The notes beneath the pieces are model-generated. The model was given only the letters and a program-made list of their open reading frames with translations, searched no databases and was not told the DNA's origin. A program made the position numbers and the translations under genes. From Candidatus Thiothrix sulfatifontis (lineage in GTDB: Bacteria > Pseudomonadota > Gammaproteobacteria > Thiotrichales > Thiotrichaceae), in the NCBI GenBank assembly GCA_022828425.1, contig CP094685.1, forward strand, positions 186,001 to 250,000: DNA of 64,000 bases. The letters run 5' to 3'. Positions 54,481 to 63,347 of the stretch are shown here, piece after piece; within the stretch, counting starts at the first letter, position 1, and every line of letters begins with the position of its first letter.

Positions 54481-55707
54481 ATGACTGCTGCCCTAGCTTC
54501 GGAATACCAACGCATCCGCCACACCAGCGCGGCGATTTGCGCCCCGCTTGCCCGTGACGATTACCAACTGCAAAGCATTGTCGAAACCAGCCCTCCGAAA
54601 TGGCACTTGGGGCATGTGACGTGGTTTTTTGAAACCTTTTTGCTGCAAGCGTTTGTGAAAAATTACCAACCGTTTCGCGCTGAATACAACTACCTGTTCA
54701 ACTCGTATTACCAAACCGTTGGCTCGATGCAACCCCGCGCCGAACGCGGCTTAATGTCACGCCCGACGGTGGAAGAGGTTTACGCTTACCGTGCCGCGAT
54801 TGATGAGCGCATGGCGGATTTGCTGACGCACGCTGACCCCAGCCAAGCGCAAGCCATCGCCGCACGGGTGACGCTCGGCTTGCACCATGAACAGCAACAC
54901 CAAGAACTGCTGTACATGGACATTAAACACAACTTCTGGCGAAATCCGCTGCGCCCGATTTATTTGCCCAAAGCCTTGCCCGCGCAGAAAGCCGCCCCGC
55001 TCGAATGGGAAACCCGCGCAGGTGGTTTGATTGAAAGTGGCTTCGACGGTGACAGCTTCGCCTACGACAACGAACGCCCGCAACACAAAGTCTGGCTTGA
55101 ACCGCACCGCCTCGCGTCGCGCTTAAGCACCAATGCCGAATACCTCGCCTTCATCGAAGACGGCGGCTATCAACGCGCCGAACTGTGGCTGGCGGATGGC
55201 TGGTATTATCGCAAACAACACGGCTGGCAAGCGCCCTTGTATTGGGAACAGCGTGATGGGCAGTGGTACGAATTCACCCTGCACGGCTTCGAGCCGCTCA
55301 ACCTTGCCGCGCCCGTTGCCCACACCAGCTATTACGAAGCCGATGCCTTCGCCCGTTGGTCAAGCAAACGCTTGCCACTGGAAGCCGAACTCGAACACCA
55401 ATTGCGCGAATTGCCAATCACGGGGCATTTCACCGACAGCAAGACCTTCCACCCGCAAGCAGGCGTTGGGCAACACTACGGCTCGCTGTGGGAATGGACA
55501 GCCTCGCCCTACACCGCCTACCCGCGTTTCCAACCGCTGGAAGGCAGCATGGGCGAATATAACGGTAAATTCATGTGCAACCAGTGGGTATTGCGCGGCG
55601 GAGCGTGTATAACACCACCCGACCATATTCGCCCGACATACCGAAACTTTTTTTACCCCCACGACCGCTGGCAGTTCAGCGGTATCCGTCTCGCGGAGGA
55701 CGTATGA
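54481..55707 (+). CDS. egtB: Ergothioneine biosynthesis sulfoxide synthase EgtB
   Basis: EgtB is a non-heme iron enzyme joining hercynine with a cysteine-containing thiol in the presence of oxygen. The 408-residue protein has an N-terminal DinB-like domain with the first iron ligand region PPKWHLGHVTWFFETF and the H-x3-H-x-E motif at residues 136-142 (LHHEQQHQELL), then a formylglycine-enzyme-like domain (from about 175) with ERPQHKVWLEPHRLASR, GSLWEWTASPYTAYPRF and CNQWVLRGGACITPPDH. ATG 54481 has AAGGA upstream. Its stop overlaps the egtD ATG (ATGA). No egtA (gamma-glutamylcysteine ligase) is in the cluster, so the thiol donor may be cysteine or glutathione-derived. Confidence 0.92.
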   Translation: MTAALASEYQRIRHTSAAICAPLARDDYQLQSIVETSPPKWHLGHVTWFFETFLLQAFVKNYQPFRAEYNYLFNSYYQTVGSMQPRAERGLMSRPTVEEVYAYRAAIDERMADLLTHADPSQAQAIAARVTLGLHHEQQHQELLYMDIKHNFWRNPLRPIYLPKALPAQKAAPLEWETRAGGLIESGFDGDSFAYDNERPQHKVWLEPHRLASRLSTNAEYLAFIEDGGYQRAELWLADGWYYRKQHGWQAPLYWEQRDGQWYEFTLHGFEPLNLAAPVAHTSYYEADAFARWSSKRLPLEAELEHQLRELPITGHFTDSKTFHPQAGVGQHYGSLWEWTASPYTAYPRFQPLEGSMGEYNGKFMCNQWVLRGGACITPPDHIRPTYRNFFYPHDRWQFSGIRLAEDV

Positions 55708-56681
55708 ACGCTATTTGCCCCAAAGCCACCAAGGTCAGCTTCCACGATTACCAGCCGGAGTTGGACAATTTCCGGCAAACCGTGCTGAACGGGTTGGCAC
55801 ACGAACACAAACAGATTCCGCCGAAATTTTTCTACGATGAACGCGGTTCGCAGTTGTTTGAAGCGATTTTGGAACAGCCCGAATATTACGTGCCGCACGT
55901 CGAAAAGCAGCTTTACCGTGACTATGCGGCGGACATGGCAGCGTTAATCGGCAAGGATACGGTGCTGATCGAACCCGGTAGCGGCAGTTGTGAGAAGGTG
56001 CAATTGTTGCTGGATGCGTTGCGCCCGGCGGCGTATGTGCCGATGGATATTTCTGGCGATTTTCTGCGCCAATCGGCAGCAACCTTGGGGGCTGCGTTTC
56101 CGTGGTTGCACGTTCATGCGGCGTGTTTGGATTTCACCCGCGAATTGCATTTGCCGCAACATGTACCCGCTGGGCGGCGTGTGGTATTCATCCCCGGCTC
56201 TAGTTTGGGCAATTTCGATTTGCCGGAAGCGCAACATTTTCTGTTCAATATTGCGCAATTGGTCGGCAAAGGCGGCGGCGGCGGCTTGTTGATTGGGGTA
56301 GATCGTAAGAAAGATAAAGCGGTGCTGGAAACGGCGTATAACGATGCGGCAGGTGTGACGGCGGCGTTTAATCTGAATTTGTTGGTGCGCATTAATAACG
56401 AGTTGGAAGGTACGTTCGACCTCGACCAGTTTGCACATTATGCGTGCTACAACGAGGCGATGGGGCGGATTGAAATGCACCTCACTAGCCTGCAAGACCA
56501 AAGCGTGCAAGTGGCGGGTAAAACTTTCCGCTTTGCGCAAGGCGAACGCATTCACACCGAAAATTCTTACAAGTACCACCCTGAGGAATTCATCACGCTG
56601 GCAACGGCGGCGGGCTTCAAATGTGAGCAACATTGGACGGATGCTGCTAATCTCTTCGGCATCTATTACTGCACCGTGTGA
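55704..56681 (+). CDS. egtD: L-histidine N-alpha-methyltransferase EgtD
   Basis: EgtD trimethylates histidine to hercynine using three S-adenosylmethionine molecules. The 325-residue product has the SAM-binding motif VLIEPGSGSCEKVQLLLDAL, the family segments KFFYDERGSQLFEAILEQPE and YYVPHVEKQLYRDYAADM, VVFIPGSSLGNFDLPEAQHF and a C-terminal ENSYKYHPEEFITLATAAG. ATG 55704 overlaps the egtB stop by one ATGA, so translation is coupled. It ends 7 bases before the PLP-enzyme gene. Earlier in-frame starts lie in the egtB coding region and were rejected. Confidence 0.95.
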   Translation: MNAICPKATKVSFHDYQPELDNFRQTVLNGLAHEHKQIPPKFFYDERGSQLFEAILEQPEYYVPHVEKQLYRDYAADMAALIGKDTVLIEPGSGSCEKVQLLLDALRPAAYVPMDISGDFLRQSAATLGAAFPWLHVHAACLDFTRELHLPQHVPAGRRVVFIPGSSLGNFDLPEAQHFLFNIAQLVGKGGGGGLLIGVDRKKDKAVLETAYNDAAGVTAAFNLNLLVRINNELEGTFDLDQFAHYACYNEAMGRIEMHLTSLQDQSVQVAGKTFRFAQGERIHTENSYKYHPEEFITLATAAGFKCEQHWTDAANLFGIYYCTV

Positions 56682-56688
56682 GCCGATC

Positions 56689-57822
56689 ATGCCGACACCT
56701 GAAAGCCGCTTCCCTGCCCTGCAAAACTGTTTGTATTTGAATCACGCGGCGGTTGCCCCGTGGCCGCAAGTCACCGCCGATGCTGTGCAAGCGTTTGCCG
56801 CCGAAAATGCCCGCCAAGGCACGCTCAATTACCCGCACTGGCTGACGGTAGAACAAGCCTTGCGTGAACAAGCGCGTGCATTGCTGAATGCCCCCGCCGC
56901 AGGCGATATTGCGCTGGTAAAAAATACCTCGGAAGGTTTGTCGTTCGTTGCCTACGGGCTGGACTGGCACGCGGGCGACAATGTGGTAGGCATTCGTCAG
57001 GAATTCCCTTCCAACCGCTACGTGTGGCAATCATTGGCAAACCAAGGCGTGGAATTCCGCCAATTGGATTTGCGCGCACATCCCGCTGACCCCGAAACGG
57101 CATTGCTGGCATTGTGCGACGCACGTACCCGTTTAATTAGCATTAGCGCGGTGCAATACACCAACGGCTTGCGCATGGATTTGGCAAAGGTCGGGGCATT
57201 TTGCCGCGCCAAGGGCATTCTGTTTTGCGTGGATGCGATTCAACAAATCGGGGCAATCCCGTTTGATGTGCAGCAAGTGCAAGCCGATTTCGCGGTCGCC
57301 GATGGGCATAAGTGGATGTTAGGGCCTGAGGGCTTGGCGCTGTTTTACGTGCGCCGTGAAATACTGGAGCAACTGCGCCTAACCCAGTACGGCTGGCGCA
57401 TGGCGGAAGGGTTGACCGATTACAGCATGGAAGATTATCAACCGGCGCGGGATGCGCGGCGCTTTGAATGCGGCAGCCCGAATATGCTGGGGATTCATGC
57501 GCTGCACGCCAGCCTTGGGGTATTGCTGGAAATCGGCATGGATGCGGTGTGGGAACAGCTTAGTGCGCGGGTACAATATTTGCTGGATGGGCTGCAGGCG
57601 TTGCCAGATGTGGAAATACTCAGCGATACACGCATACAACGGCGTTCCGGCATGGTGACGTTCCGCTCACGCCGCGAGACCAACGAAGCACTGTTCAAGC
57701 GCTTGCAAACACAGGGGATTTTCTGTGCCACACGCGGCGGTGGCATTCGACTTTCGCCGCATTTCTACACACCGTTCGCGCAATTACAACAGGTGCTAGA
57801 CGTGCTTAAAACAAGCCATTGA
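56689..57822 (+). CDS. Class V PLP-dependent enzyme, likely EgtE C-S lyase
   Basis: A 377-residue type V aminotransferase-fold enzyme. The PLP lysine lies in VADGHKWMLGPEG, with the aspartate in CVDAIQQIGAIPFDV, and the phosphate-binding segment near FECGSPNMLGIHALH; N-terminal LYLNHAAVAPWPQVTADAVQ is typical of cysteine-desulfurase relatives. Given its place 7 bases after egtD, in the order egtB-egtD-PLP enzyme, it most likely does the EgtE step, splitting hercynylcysteine sulfoxide to ergothioneine. A cysteine-desulfurase role is the alternative, but no Fe-S genes are adjacent. The C-terminal 17 bases overlap the convergent asmA gene. Confidence 0.8.
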   Translation: MPTPESRFPALQNCLYLNHAAVAPWPQVTADAVQAFAAENARQGTLNYPHWLTVEQALREQARALLNAPAAGDIALVKNTSEGLSFVAYGLDWHAGDNVVGIRQEFPSNRYVWQSLANQGVEFRQLDLRAHPADPETALLALCDARTRLISISAVQYTNGLRMDLAKVGAFCRAKGILFCVDAIQQIGAIPFDVQQVQADFAVADGHKWMLGPEGLALFYVRREILEQLRLTQYGWRMAEGLTDYSMEDYQPARDARRFECGSPNMLGIHALHASLGVLLEIGMDAVWEQLSARVQYLLDGLQALPDVEILSDTRIQRRSGMVTFRSRRETNEALFKRLQTQGIFCATRGGGIRLSPHFYTPFAQLQQVLDVLKTSH

Positions 57823-59683
57823 GCTTCTTTTTCAGTTCATCTTTCAAGCGTTGTTCGAGTTTATCCACTTCACTTTGCACTTCTTCTTGGGCACGTTCTT
57901 TAAGCAACACATCCAGTTCCAATTCGTAACTGGGCTTATCCCATGCGCCATGAATGTGCAGGGGAGCAAAGACGCCATCTGCCTTGTCCGGTTTGGGCTT
58001 TTCGCTAATGCGCAGTTTGAAGTCGAGCGATTCGTTGACGGTATTCACATCGCCATTGCCTTTCACCTGAAAATGCGGTGCAAGCATCACGTTTTCATCG
58101 GTGTGGAACACACCTTGTTTGACTTGCCACTGCCCCTTTAATTGGGTGAAGGTGACTTCGGTTTCACCTACCGCATTGATACGTTCTTTTTCAAACAATT
58201 GAATCACTTCACGGGTTTTTTGCGCGAAATTGGCATCGCGAATCGTGCCTTCATTCAGGGTAAGGTCGATAGTGCCATTGAGATTTTGTTTGAAAGCTGG
58301 CGTATCCCCTACCACGGAATCCAGTTTTGCCGTCATGTCCAATGCTCCCGTGATCAAACGATCCTCAGTGAGCGCAAACAACAAGTCATCAGTACGCAAT
58401 TTTTTTACCGTGTGTTCGCTGCTCAATGCCACCGGGGTTTGCAAGGTATCAAGGTTAATCTCACCTTGATACGTGCCATTGAACAAGGTACCCGTGGGGG
58501 TAAGTTTGACTTGCCCGTTTTCAAATTGCACGCCGAGCGTTGCCTGCTGCAAAGTAAACGGGGGGTAACTGAGTTTTTCGGTCTTGAACTTGCCGTCAAT
58601 TTTTCGGCTATCTAATAACGGATCGCGCATTTGCAAACTGCCGGTCAATTGCTGGTCGGCGGCATTAATGTTGGTATTCGGCAAATCGAGCAAGCCTTTG
58701 CCGCTGTCCAGATTCAAGCTCAATGTGCCGCTGGATTGCTGCTGCAATTGCCCACCGGGAATCTCGGCGGATGTCACCGTCGCGTTGATGCTCAGGTCAT
58801 TCATTTCCAACTGCTCTTTAGCAAGGTTGACGTCCAGCTTGCTGCTCAGCGTCGCTTTGCCCAACCCCTCTAAAGTGACATCAGCCTGCAAGTCAGGAAT
58901 GCTGGCACGTTCTTTTTTCAAATTGCCTTGCAAATTGCCGCCAAGATTGGCATCTATCTGCCCGGCCTGTTTGACCTGTAAGCGCAGGTCAGCCAGCGAA
59001 AAGTCTTGTTGGTTTTCAGCCAATTGCGCGGTGGTAGCGAGGGTTAACTGCATCGTTACCGCCGGTTTGTCTTGGGTAAGCAGCGTATCAATGCGAATAT
59101 CGACGGGTTTACCGGGGTTAAACGTACCCGTTTTCAGATTGAGCGGGGCGAGAGTCAGGTTTTTGCCCTGCTGATCATCGCGCCAACGCAGTTGCGAATC
59201 CTCGACGCTCACGCCCGTAATGACCATGCCACCCAATAAGCGCGTCATGGCTTCGCCCGCGTTGGCATTAGCCTTAGTAGCATTTTCCGGCAATAAATCC
59301 TGCCAATTGGTTTTACCGTTTTTATTGCGGTGCAAATTCAGTTTCAAGCCGCGCAAATGCACTTCATTGATTTTGAGTTGCTGCTCCAGCAGGGGCAAAA
59401 ATTGCACGGTTACGCGCGCATTATCCGCTTCAGCAAACAGCTCATTGGCGAAACCTTTAGCATTGCCGAGTTTCACTTGCCCCAGTTGCAGGGCAATGTC
59501 GGGATAAAACGAGAGGTGAATGTCACCGTCAATATCGAGTTTACGCCCAGTCTGTTCCTTGACCAAAGACGCGAGTTCGGGTTTGTAACGGTTGGCATCA
59601 AATGTCAGCGCGAAAACAGCGATTGCCGCCACGATCAGCAGCAATAAGGCGAGTAGCCAGGCAAGTGGGCGCAATAGTGGCAT
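57806..59683 (-). CDS. AsmA-family protein
   Basis: A 625-residue protein with one N-terminal helix (about 4-27: LLRPLAWLLALLLLIVAAIA), then the AsmA domain NRYKPELASLVKEQTGRKLD and IDGDIHLSFYPDIALQLGQV, and a long beta-rich stretch that continues to a C-terminal coiled section (VQSEVDKLEQRLKDELKKKL). Such proteins are repeating beta-groove bridges thought to take part in lipid transport between inner and outer membrane. The C-terminal end overlaps the PLP-enzyme gene by 17 bases. ATG 59683 is the start; a 49-base gap separates it from the sulfur-globule-like gene upstream. Confidence 0.88.
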   Translation of the reverse strand: MPLLRPLAWLLALLLLIVAAIAVFALTFDANRYKPELASLVKEQTGRKLDIDGDIHLSFYPDIALQLGQVKLGNAKGFANELFAEADNARVTVQFLPLLEQQLKINEVHLRGLKLNLHRNKNGKTNWQDLLPENATKANANAGEAMTRLLGGMVITGVSVEDSQLRWRDDQQGKNLTLAPLNLKTGTFNPGKPVDIRIDTLLTQDKPAVTMQLTLATTAQLAENQQDFSLADLRLQVKQAGQIDANLGGNLQGNLKKERASIPDLQADVTLEGLGKATLSSKLDVNLAKEQLEMNDLSINATVTSAEIPGGQLQQQSSGTLSLNLDSGKGLLDLPNTNINAADQQLTGSLQMRDPLLDSRKIDGKFKTEKLSYPPFTLQQATLGVQFENGQVKLTPTGTLFNGTYQGEINLDTLQTPVALSSEHTVKKLRTDDLLFALTEDRLITGALDMTAKLDSVVGDTPAFKQNLNGTIDLTLNEGTIRDANFAQKTREVIQLFEKERINAVGETEVTFTQLKGQWQVKQGVFHTDENVMLAPHFQVKGNGDVNTVNESLDFKLRISEKPKPDKADGVFAPLHIHGAWDKPSYELELDVLLKERAQEEVQSEVDKLEQRLKDELKKKLNGLF

Positions 59684-59732
59684 GAGAGTAGTCCTTTTCT
59701 GTAGCCTTTATTATATTGCCCCTCACTATAGC

Positions 59733-60227
59733 CTATTGCGCGGGTGGCAGGTAGTAGCCTTGTGCTTGCGGATAATAGGTTTGTGGGTAATAGGCCGGGT
59801 ACGTTGGCGCATACATTTGCTGCGGGTAAGCTGTGTAATAGTTGTACGGATAGGCATACGGGTAGCTGTATGCGCCAGTATTGAGGCCATTGTAAGCCGA
59901 GCCATAAGCATTAGCATTCAACTGCCGATCTTGGTACTGCGCGACATCACCGCGACTTTCCGCACGGCTGTCAGCGTTGAAAATACTGTTCGCTTTAGCG
60001 CGGAAATTCAGGTCGAAATCCATATTAATGTCGGCTTCGCCACGCCCGCGTGATTGCCCATTGGCAGTGCCATTGCCCTGAGTTTGCCCGAAAGCGTTAG
60101 CTTGTTGCGCTTGTTCTTGGCGGTTATTACCGAAGAAATTGCCCATGTCGAAACCGTCGAAAAAATCAGCCGATGCGTTGCCAGCCAACAGGGTCAAGGC
60201 GGTGAAAATAATAATACGTGTGCTCAT
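59733..60227 (-). CDS. Putative sulfur-globule envelope protein
   Basis: A 164-residue exported protein: signal peptide (cut after NASA, about 17), then DFFDGFDMGNFFGNNRQEQA, a Q/N/G-rich segment, the block EADINMDFDLNFRAKANS, and a tail from about 117 with many Tyr, Pro and Ala repeats such as YSYPYAYPYNYYTAYPQQ. Sulfur-globule proteins of purple and filamentous sulfur bacteria share a short signal peptide, a D-F-x-M-N-F / N-M-x-M-N central motif and Gly/Tyr/Pro-rich tails. The match is by composition and the central motif only. A strong ribosome-binding site (AAGGAG) stands before ATG 60227 and a good promoter lies upstream, fitting an abundant structural protein. Confidence 0.65.
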   Translation of the reverse strand: MSTRIIIFTALTLLAGNASADFFDGFDMGNFFGNNRQEQAQQANAFGQTQGNGTANGQSRGRGEADINMDFDLNFRAKANSIFNADSRAESRGDVAQYQDRQLNANAYGSAYNGLNTGAYSYPYAYPYNYYTAYPQQMYAPTYPAYYPQTYYPQAQGYYLPPAQ

Positions 60228-60257
60228 GATGGTGTCTCCTTCTAGTGGTTTTACCAG

Positions 60258-60285
60258 TTTATACCCATTTATAAGCATTTGCTAA
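60258..60285 (-). promoter_or_regulatory. Probable sigma-70 promoter of the sulfur-globule-like gene
   Basis: On the minus strand, TTAGCA (60285-60280, -35) is followed after 16 bases by TATAAA (60263-60258, -10), placing a start site about 20 bases before the AAGGAG ribosome-binding site of the gene at 59733-60227. The match is 4 of 6 and 5 of 6 to consensus. Confidence 0.45.
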
Positions 60286-60409
60286 TACAACCACTTTTGA
60301 CTCACTCAAATGTATCCAAACGGATGATGCCGCCAGTAGCGGAATAGCGGTAAAGTTTAGGTGTGCTGGTTGAACCCCTCAACTGACTGCATTAACTGGC
60401 ACATTATTC

Positions 60410-60439
60410 ACCGGCTTTGACGTGTTGAAGCCGGTTTTT
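60410..60439 (+). terminator. Rho-independent terminator on the plus strand with no known gene
   Basis: CCGGCTT (60411-60417) and AAGCCGG (60428-60434), extended by an A-T pair, form a stem over a 10-base loop, followed by five T (60435-60439). The T run is on the plus strand, but both neighbouring genes are on the minus strand, so it does not end either of them. On the minus strand no U run follows the stem, so it is not an ordinary terminator for the kinase gene. Confidence 0.65.
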
Positions 60440-60451
60440 ATTCCTAACGCT

Positions 60452-62626
60452 TTAGACTTGCAGGGGAACAGCAATATGCACCGTGATTCTGGATTGGGGA
60501 GGATCACTGCCATAAAACCCCACTTCCCCGCCTAATGCCGCGACCCGATGCCGGATACCGTTTACTCCAGTCCCCGCTTGCCAACGCTCAGGCGGGGATA
60601 TTTTTCCGTCATTGGTAACGATCAGGTGCAATTTATTGTTGGATAAAGCAAAACCCACCTCCAACGTTTCTGGCTCGGCGTGCCGCAGCGCATTGCTGAC
60701 TGCTTCACGGAGTATCTGCGACACTTGCAGTATTCGGCGTGGGCATAATTGGCAAGCATCCAAGCGCTGATCCTGTCGCCAGCGTAACCTGACTGCGGCG
60801 GCTTCGGCTCGCCCGGCAATTTCTGCCCGCCAGTCCGCAATATTGTCCACCAGTTTGGTCGGGCTGGCTTGCTGCGATAACCGTACCGTTTCCCGTAACG
60901 TCATTAGTGCCTGCCGCACATCCTCACGGTGCGTTGCATCCGGTAGCTTATGGCTCAGGGTTAGCAGTTTTGCGCCAACACTGTCATGCAAGTCGTGCAT
61001 TATGCGCCGCCGCTCTTCCAGAATAGCCTGTTGGCGGGTTTCGCTGGCATTACTGGCCATCCGTGCCACCGTTAACAACGACTCGGTATGTTTGACATCG
61101 GTTTTGTTAAACAGCCGTGCTGCCCGTTGTTTGCCGGTCAAGCGCCACGCATGTTGATTGCCAAGGCTAGGCACATCAAGGTGCAAACCGTTGTCTGACA
61201 AGTGGGTAGTGGTCACTTGGGCAGACAATTTTTCGATATGCAACGGCAGGAAACGTTGCAGCAAGGATTCCTGCCAACATTGTTCAAAGGTTTCTTTGGA
61301 GAGCGCCTCCCCAAGATTGCTGCTTAACGCGGGCAGAAAATCACTGACATTCTGGCGCTCCATTGGAATAATTTTATCCAATAGCCATTGGCGCAACGGA
61401 AAATACAAGAAGCCCGCAATAATGACCGACATTGCCAGCACATAATCACCCCGCAGTTGCAGCAACGTCATTAACCCCACGTCAATACCCGCGACTAGCA
61501 AGCCCCCCACAATCCACAACATTGACTTTAGCCACCAGAATTCAATCGCAAACAGCCGATAGCGCAGAATCCCTACCCCAAGCCCTATCGCCATCAGGTT
61601 AAACAGCAATAGCGCCGAAATATTGCCAACAATCGGCGGCTTACCCAGCAGAATAGGGAAAACATGCAGGGCAATAATAATGGCATTGGGTAACATAAAC
61701 GCCGCCGCGAGAACATGCAGGCTCGCCCGTTTCACCGGCTGACAGCGTGTCTGGCGCAATTGCAGGGCAATAATGCCCAACACGATCACGTACAAAAAGG
61801 GGTATTGTATGTAAAAAATATGCCCCGGTGTTTCAATCCAACCGTAGTGATAATTAGCGGTGGAAAGTGCCGTAAACCCCATAACCAGCCAAAATAACCA
61901 CAACCCGCGCACCAACGGTCTGGGCAAATCACACAGAATGACCAGAATCAGGGTAGCGGCGAAGTTGATGCCTGTCGCTTGCAGCAGCAAATTCTGCCGC
62001 AATGCGCCGGGTTCCATATAAAATTCCGTGGCAATAACCCCAGCGCCGCTGACCGCAAAAACGTAGTACAGCAAGCTGTGCAGCAGTAAAAACAGGGATG
62101 CTTTTTGATAGGGGCGGTATGTCCAGACCAATGCGCCCACCAATGGCGAGATCATGTTTGCAAGCCCCAACAACCAAAACACAGCGGGGATAGCAGTAAC
62201 TGGGGTATGTGCGGCGGGTGTCAGCGCAACGGTCTTGCCCATCGTGGTCACAAAAGTTACTTGAGCATGTTGGGTGAAGGCTTGGTGCAAGGTTTGCTGT
62301 TGCTGATAAAACTCCGCCCGTTGTGCGAACGTCGCGGGGGAAAGTGGCGCATAACCGTTCAGCAATGGCTTGATCTGTAGCAGCTTCCCATCAACTTGCA
62401 GGCCAAGCAAAGTCTCACCGGCGGCGAGTTTTCCAGAGGCCGGGGAATTGGCACTGATGGATTTGATCAGCAGCGTATCCGCAGCCGTGGCAGTCACCCG
62501 AATACCCGTCCACTGTTGTTGGGTCAATAGGTAAGCAGAAATAATCTGGGTGACGGCAATGAATAGCAATATCGCCAGCAAAATATTGGCGGGAGCAATA
62601 ACGGGTTTGGGGAATGACCAGTTCAA
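60452..62626 (-). CDS. Membrane sensor histidine kinase, NarX/LiaS-type (HisKA_3)
   Basis: A 724-residue kinase. It has an N-terminal helix, an extracytoplasmic PDZ-like region (about 35-145, with SANSPASGKLAAGETLLGLQ), seven or eight membrane helices (about 150-430), a linker, and the HisKA_3 phosphohistidine region LEERRRIMHDLHDSVGAKLL with the ATPase part ILREAVSNALRHA and TGVNGIRHRVAALGG. The start is TTG at 62626, 7 bases after TAAGG and just past the regulator's stop; ATG at 62722 would overlap that gene by 86 bases. It is the partner of the LuxR-type regulator immediately upstream. A PDZ-like domain in a sensor suggests signal from envelope protein or sulfur chemistry, unproven. Confidence 0.88.
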   Translation of the reverse strand: MNWSFPKPVIAPANILLAILLFIAVTQIISAYLLTQQQWTGIRVTATAADTLLIKSISANSPASGKLAAGETLLGLQVDGKLLQIKPLLNGYAPLSPATFAQRAEFYQQQQTLHQAFTQHAQVTFVTTMGKTVALTPAAHTPVTAIPAVFWLLGLANMISPLVGALVWTYRPYQKASLFLLLHSLLYYVFAVSGAGVIATEFYMEPGALRQNLLLQATGINFAATLILVILCDLPRPLVRGLWLFWLVMGFTALSTANYHYGWIETPGHIFYIQYPFLYVIVLGIIALQLRQTRCQPVKRASLHVLAAAFMLPNAIIIALHVFPILLGKPPIVGNISALLLFNLMAIGLGVGILRYRLFAIEFWWLKSMLWIVGGLLVAGIDVGLMTLLQLRGDYVLAMSVIIAGFLYFPLRQWLLDKIIPMERQNVSDFLPALSSNLGEALSKETFEQCWQESLLQRFLPLHIEKLSAQVTTTHLSDNGLHLDVPSLGNQHAWRLTGKQRAARLFNKTDVKHTESLLTVARMASNASETRQQAILEERRRIMHDLHDSVGAKLLTLSHKLPDATHREDVRQALMTLRETVRLSQQASPTKLVDNIADWRAEIAGRAEAAAVRLRWRQDQRLDACQLCPRRILQVSQILREAVSNALRHAEPETLEVGFALSNNKLHLIVTNDGKISPPERWQAGTGVNGIRHRVAALGGEVGFYGSDPPQSRITVHIAVPLQV

Positions 62627-62636
62627 ATGGTCAACC

Positions 62637-63317
62637 TTAGAAATCCGTTCTGACCAGCCCCATGCGGCAAGCCTCCACTGCTGCCTCAGCACGGCTGGAT
62701 ATATTGAGCTTCTGGTACACATCCCGGATATACCGCGCTACGGTATTGGTAGAAAGCCCCAATAATTCCGCCACATCACCCCGGCTAAGCCCCTTGGCAA
62801 CTAATATCAACACTTCGCGTTCGCGGGGGCTTAGACTCGCTACTTCGCTGCGATTAACGCTCGAATGCTCGTTATCCGATGTGCCACGAACGTTCCCAGC
62901 GGACGAGAAATATTGCAATATCCGCCGCGATACACTCGGTGACAGCGGTGGATCACCACTGAGAATACCGCGTAATTTCTGAATAAACACCAACTCAGAC
63001 GAATCTTTCAGCAAGTAGCCATGCGCCCCAGCTTGCACGGCGTGGAGAATGTGTTCCTCATCATCAAAAATGGTAGTGATTACAATGTAAGCATTAGGGT
63101 AATCCTGACGCACACTCGCCACCAAGTCGATACCGCTACCGTCCGGCAGATTAATGTCCAGCAACGCCACGTTTACGCTGACTTTGCCTAACAGTTGCCG
63201 CGCTTGTTGGCAGGTAGTCGCCACATTGAGGTGCACCTCTCCGAAAGCTTGTTGCAGGACGACACTCAACCATTCAGCGGTTTCAGGGACATCTTCCACA
63301 ATGAGCACGTGTTGCAT
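62637..63317 (-). CDS. NarL/LuxR-family response regulator
   Basis: A 226-residue regulator: receiver domain with VLIVEDVPETAEWLSVVL, phospho-aspartate in VALLDINLPDGSGIDLVASV and AHGYLLKDSSELVFIQKL, then a linker and a LuxR helix-turn-helix (LSPREREVLILVAKGLSRGD, VAELLGLSTNTVARYIRDVY). The stop is at 62637, 10 bases before the kinase start, and the gene itself begins 30 bases after the stop of the CsgG-like gene, all on the minus strand, so the three form one transcription unit. Regulated targets are not visible; the CsgG-like gene itself is an obvious candidate. Confidence 0.93.
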   Translation of the reverse strand: MQHVLIVEDVPETAEWLSVVLQQAFGEVHLNVATTCQQARQLLGKVSVNVALLDINLPDGSGIDLVASVRQDYPNAYIVITTIFDDEEHILHAVQAGAHGYLLKDSSELVFIQKLRGILSGDPPLSPSVSRRILQYFSSAGNVRGTSDNEHSSVNRSEVASLSPREREVLILVAKGLSRGDVAELLGLSTNTVARYIRDVYQKLNISSRAEAAVEACRMGLVRTDF

Positions 63318-63347
63318 GGTGACTTCCTTTGCTATAAGCGCTCAAGA

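Noticed and set aside
55944-56690. A 248-residue minus-strand frame across egtD
   Set aside because: Antisense to the conserved egtD gene; R/Q/H-rich composition without domain features.
56689-57822. Cysteine desulfurase (SufS/IscS) assignment of the PLP enzyme
   Set aside because: No Fe-S assembly genes nearby, and the position directly behind egtB-egtD fits EgtE better.
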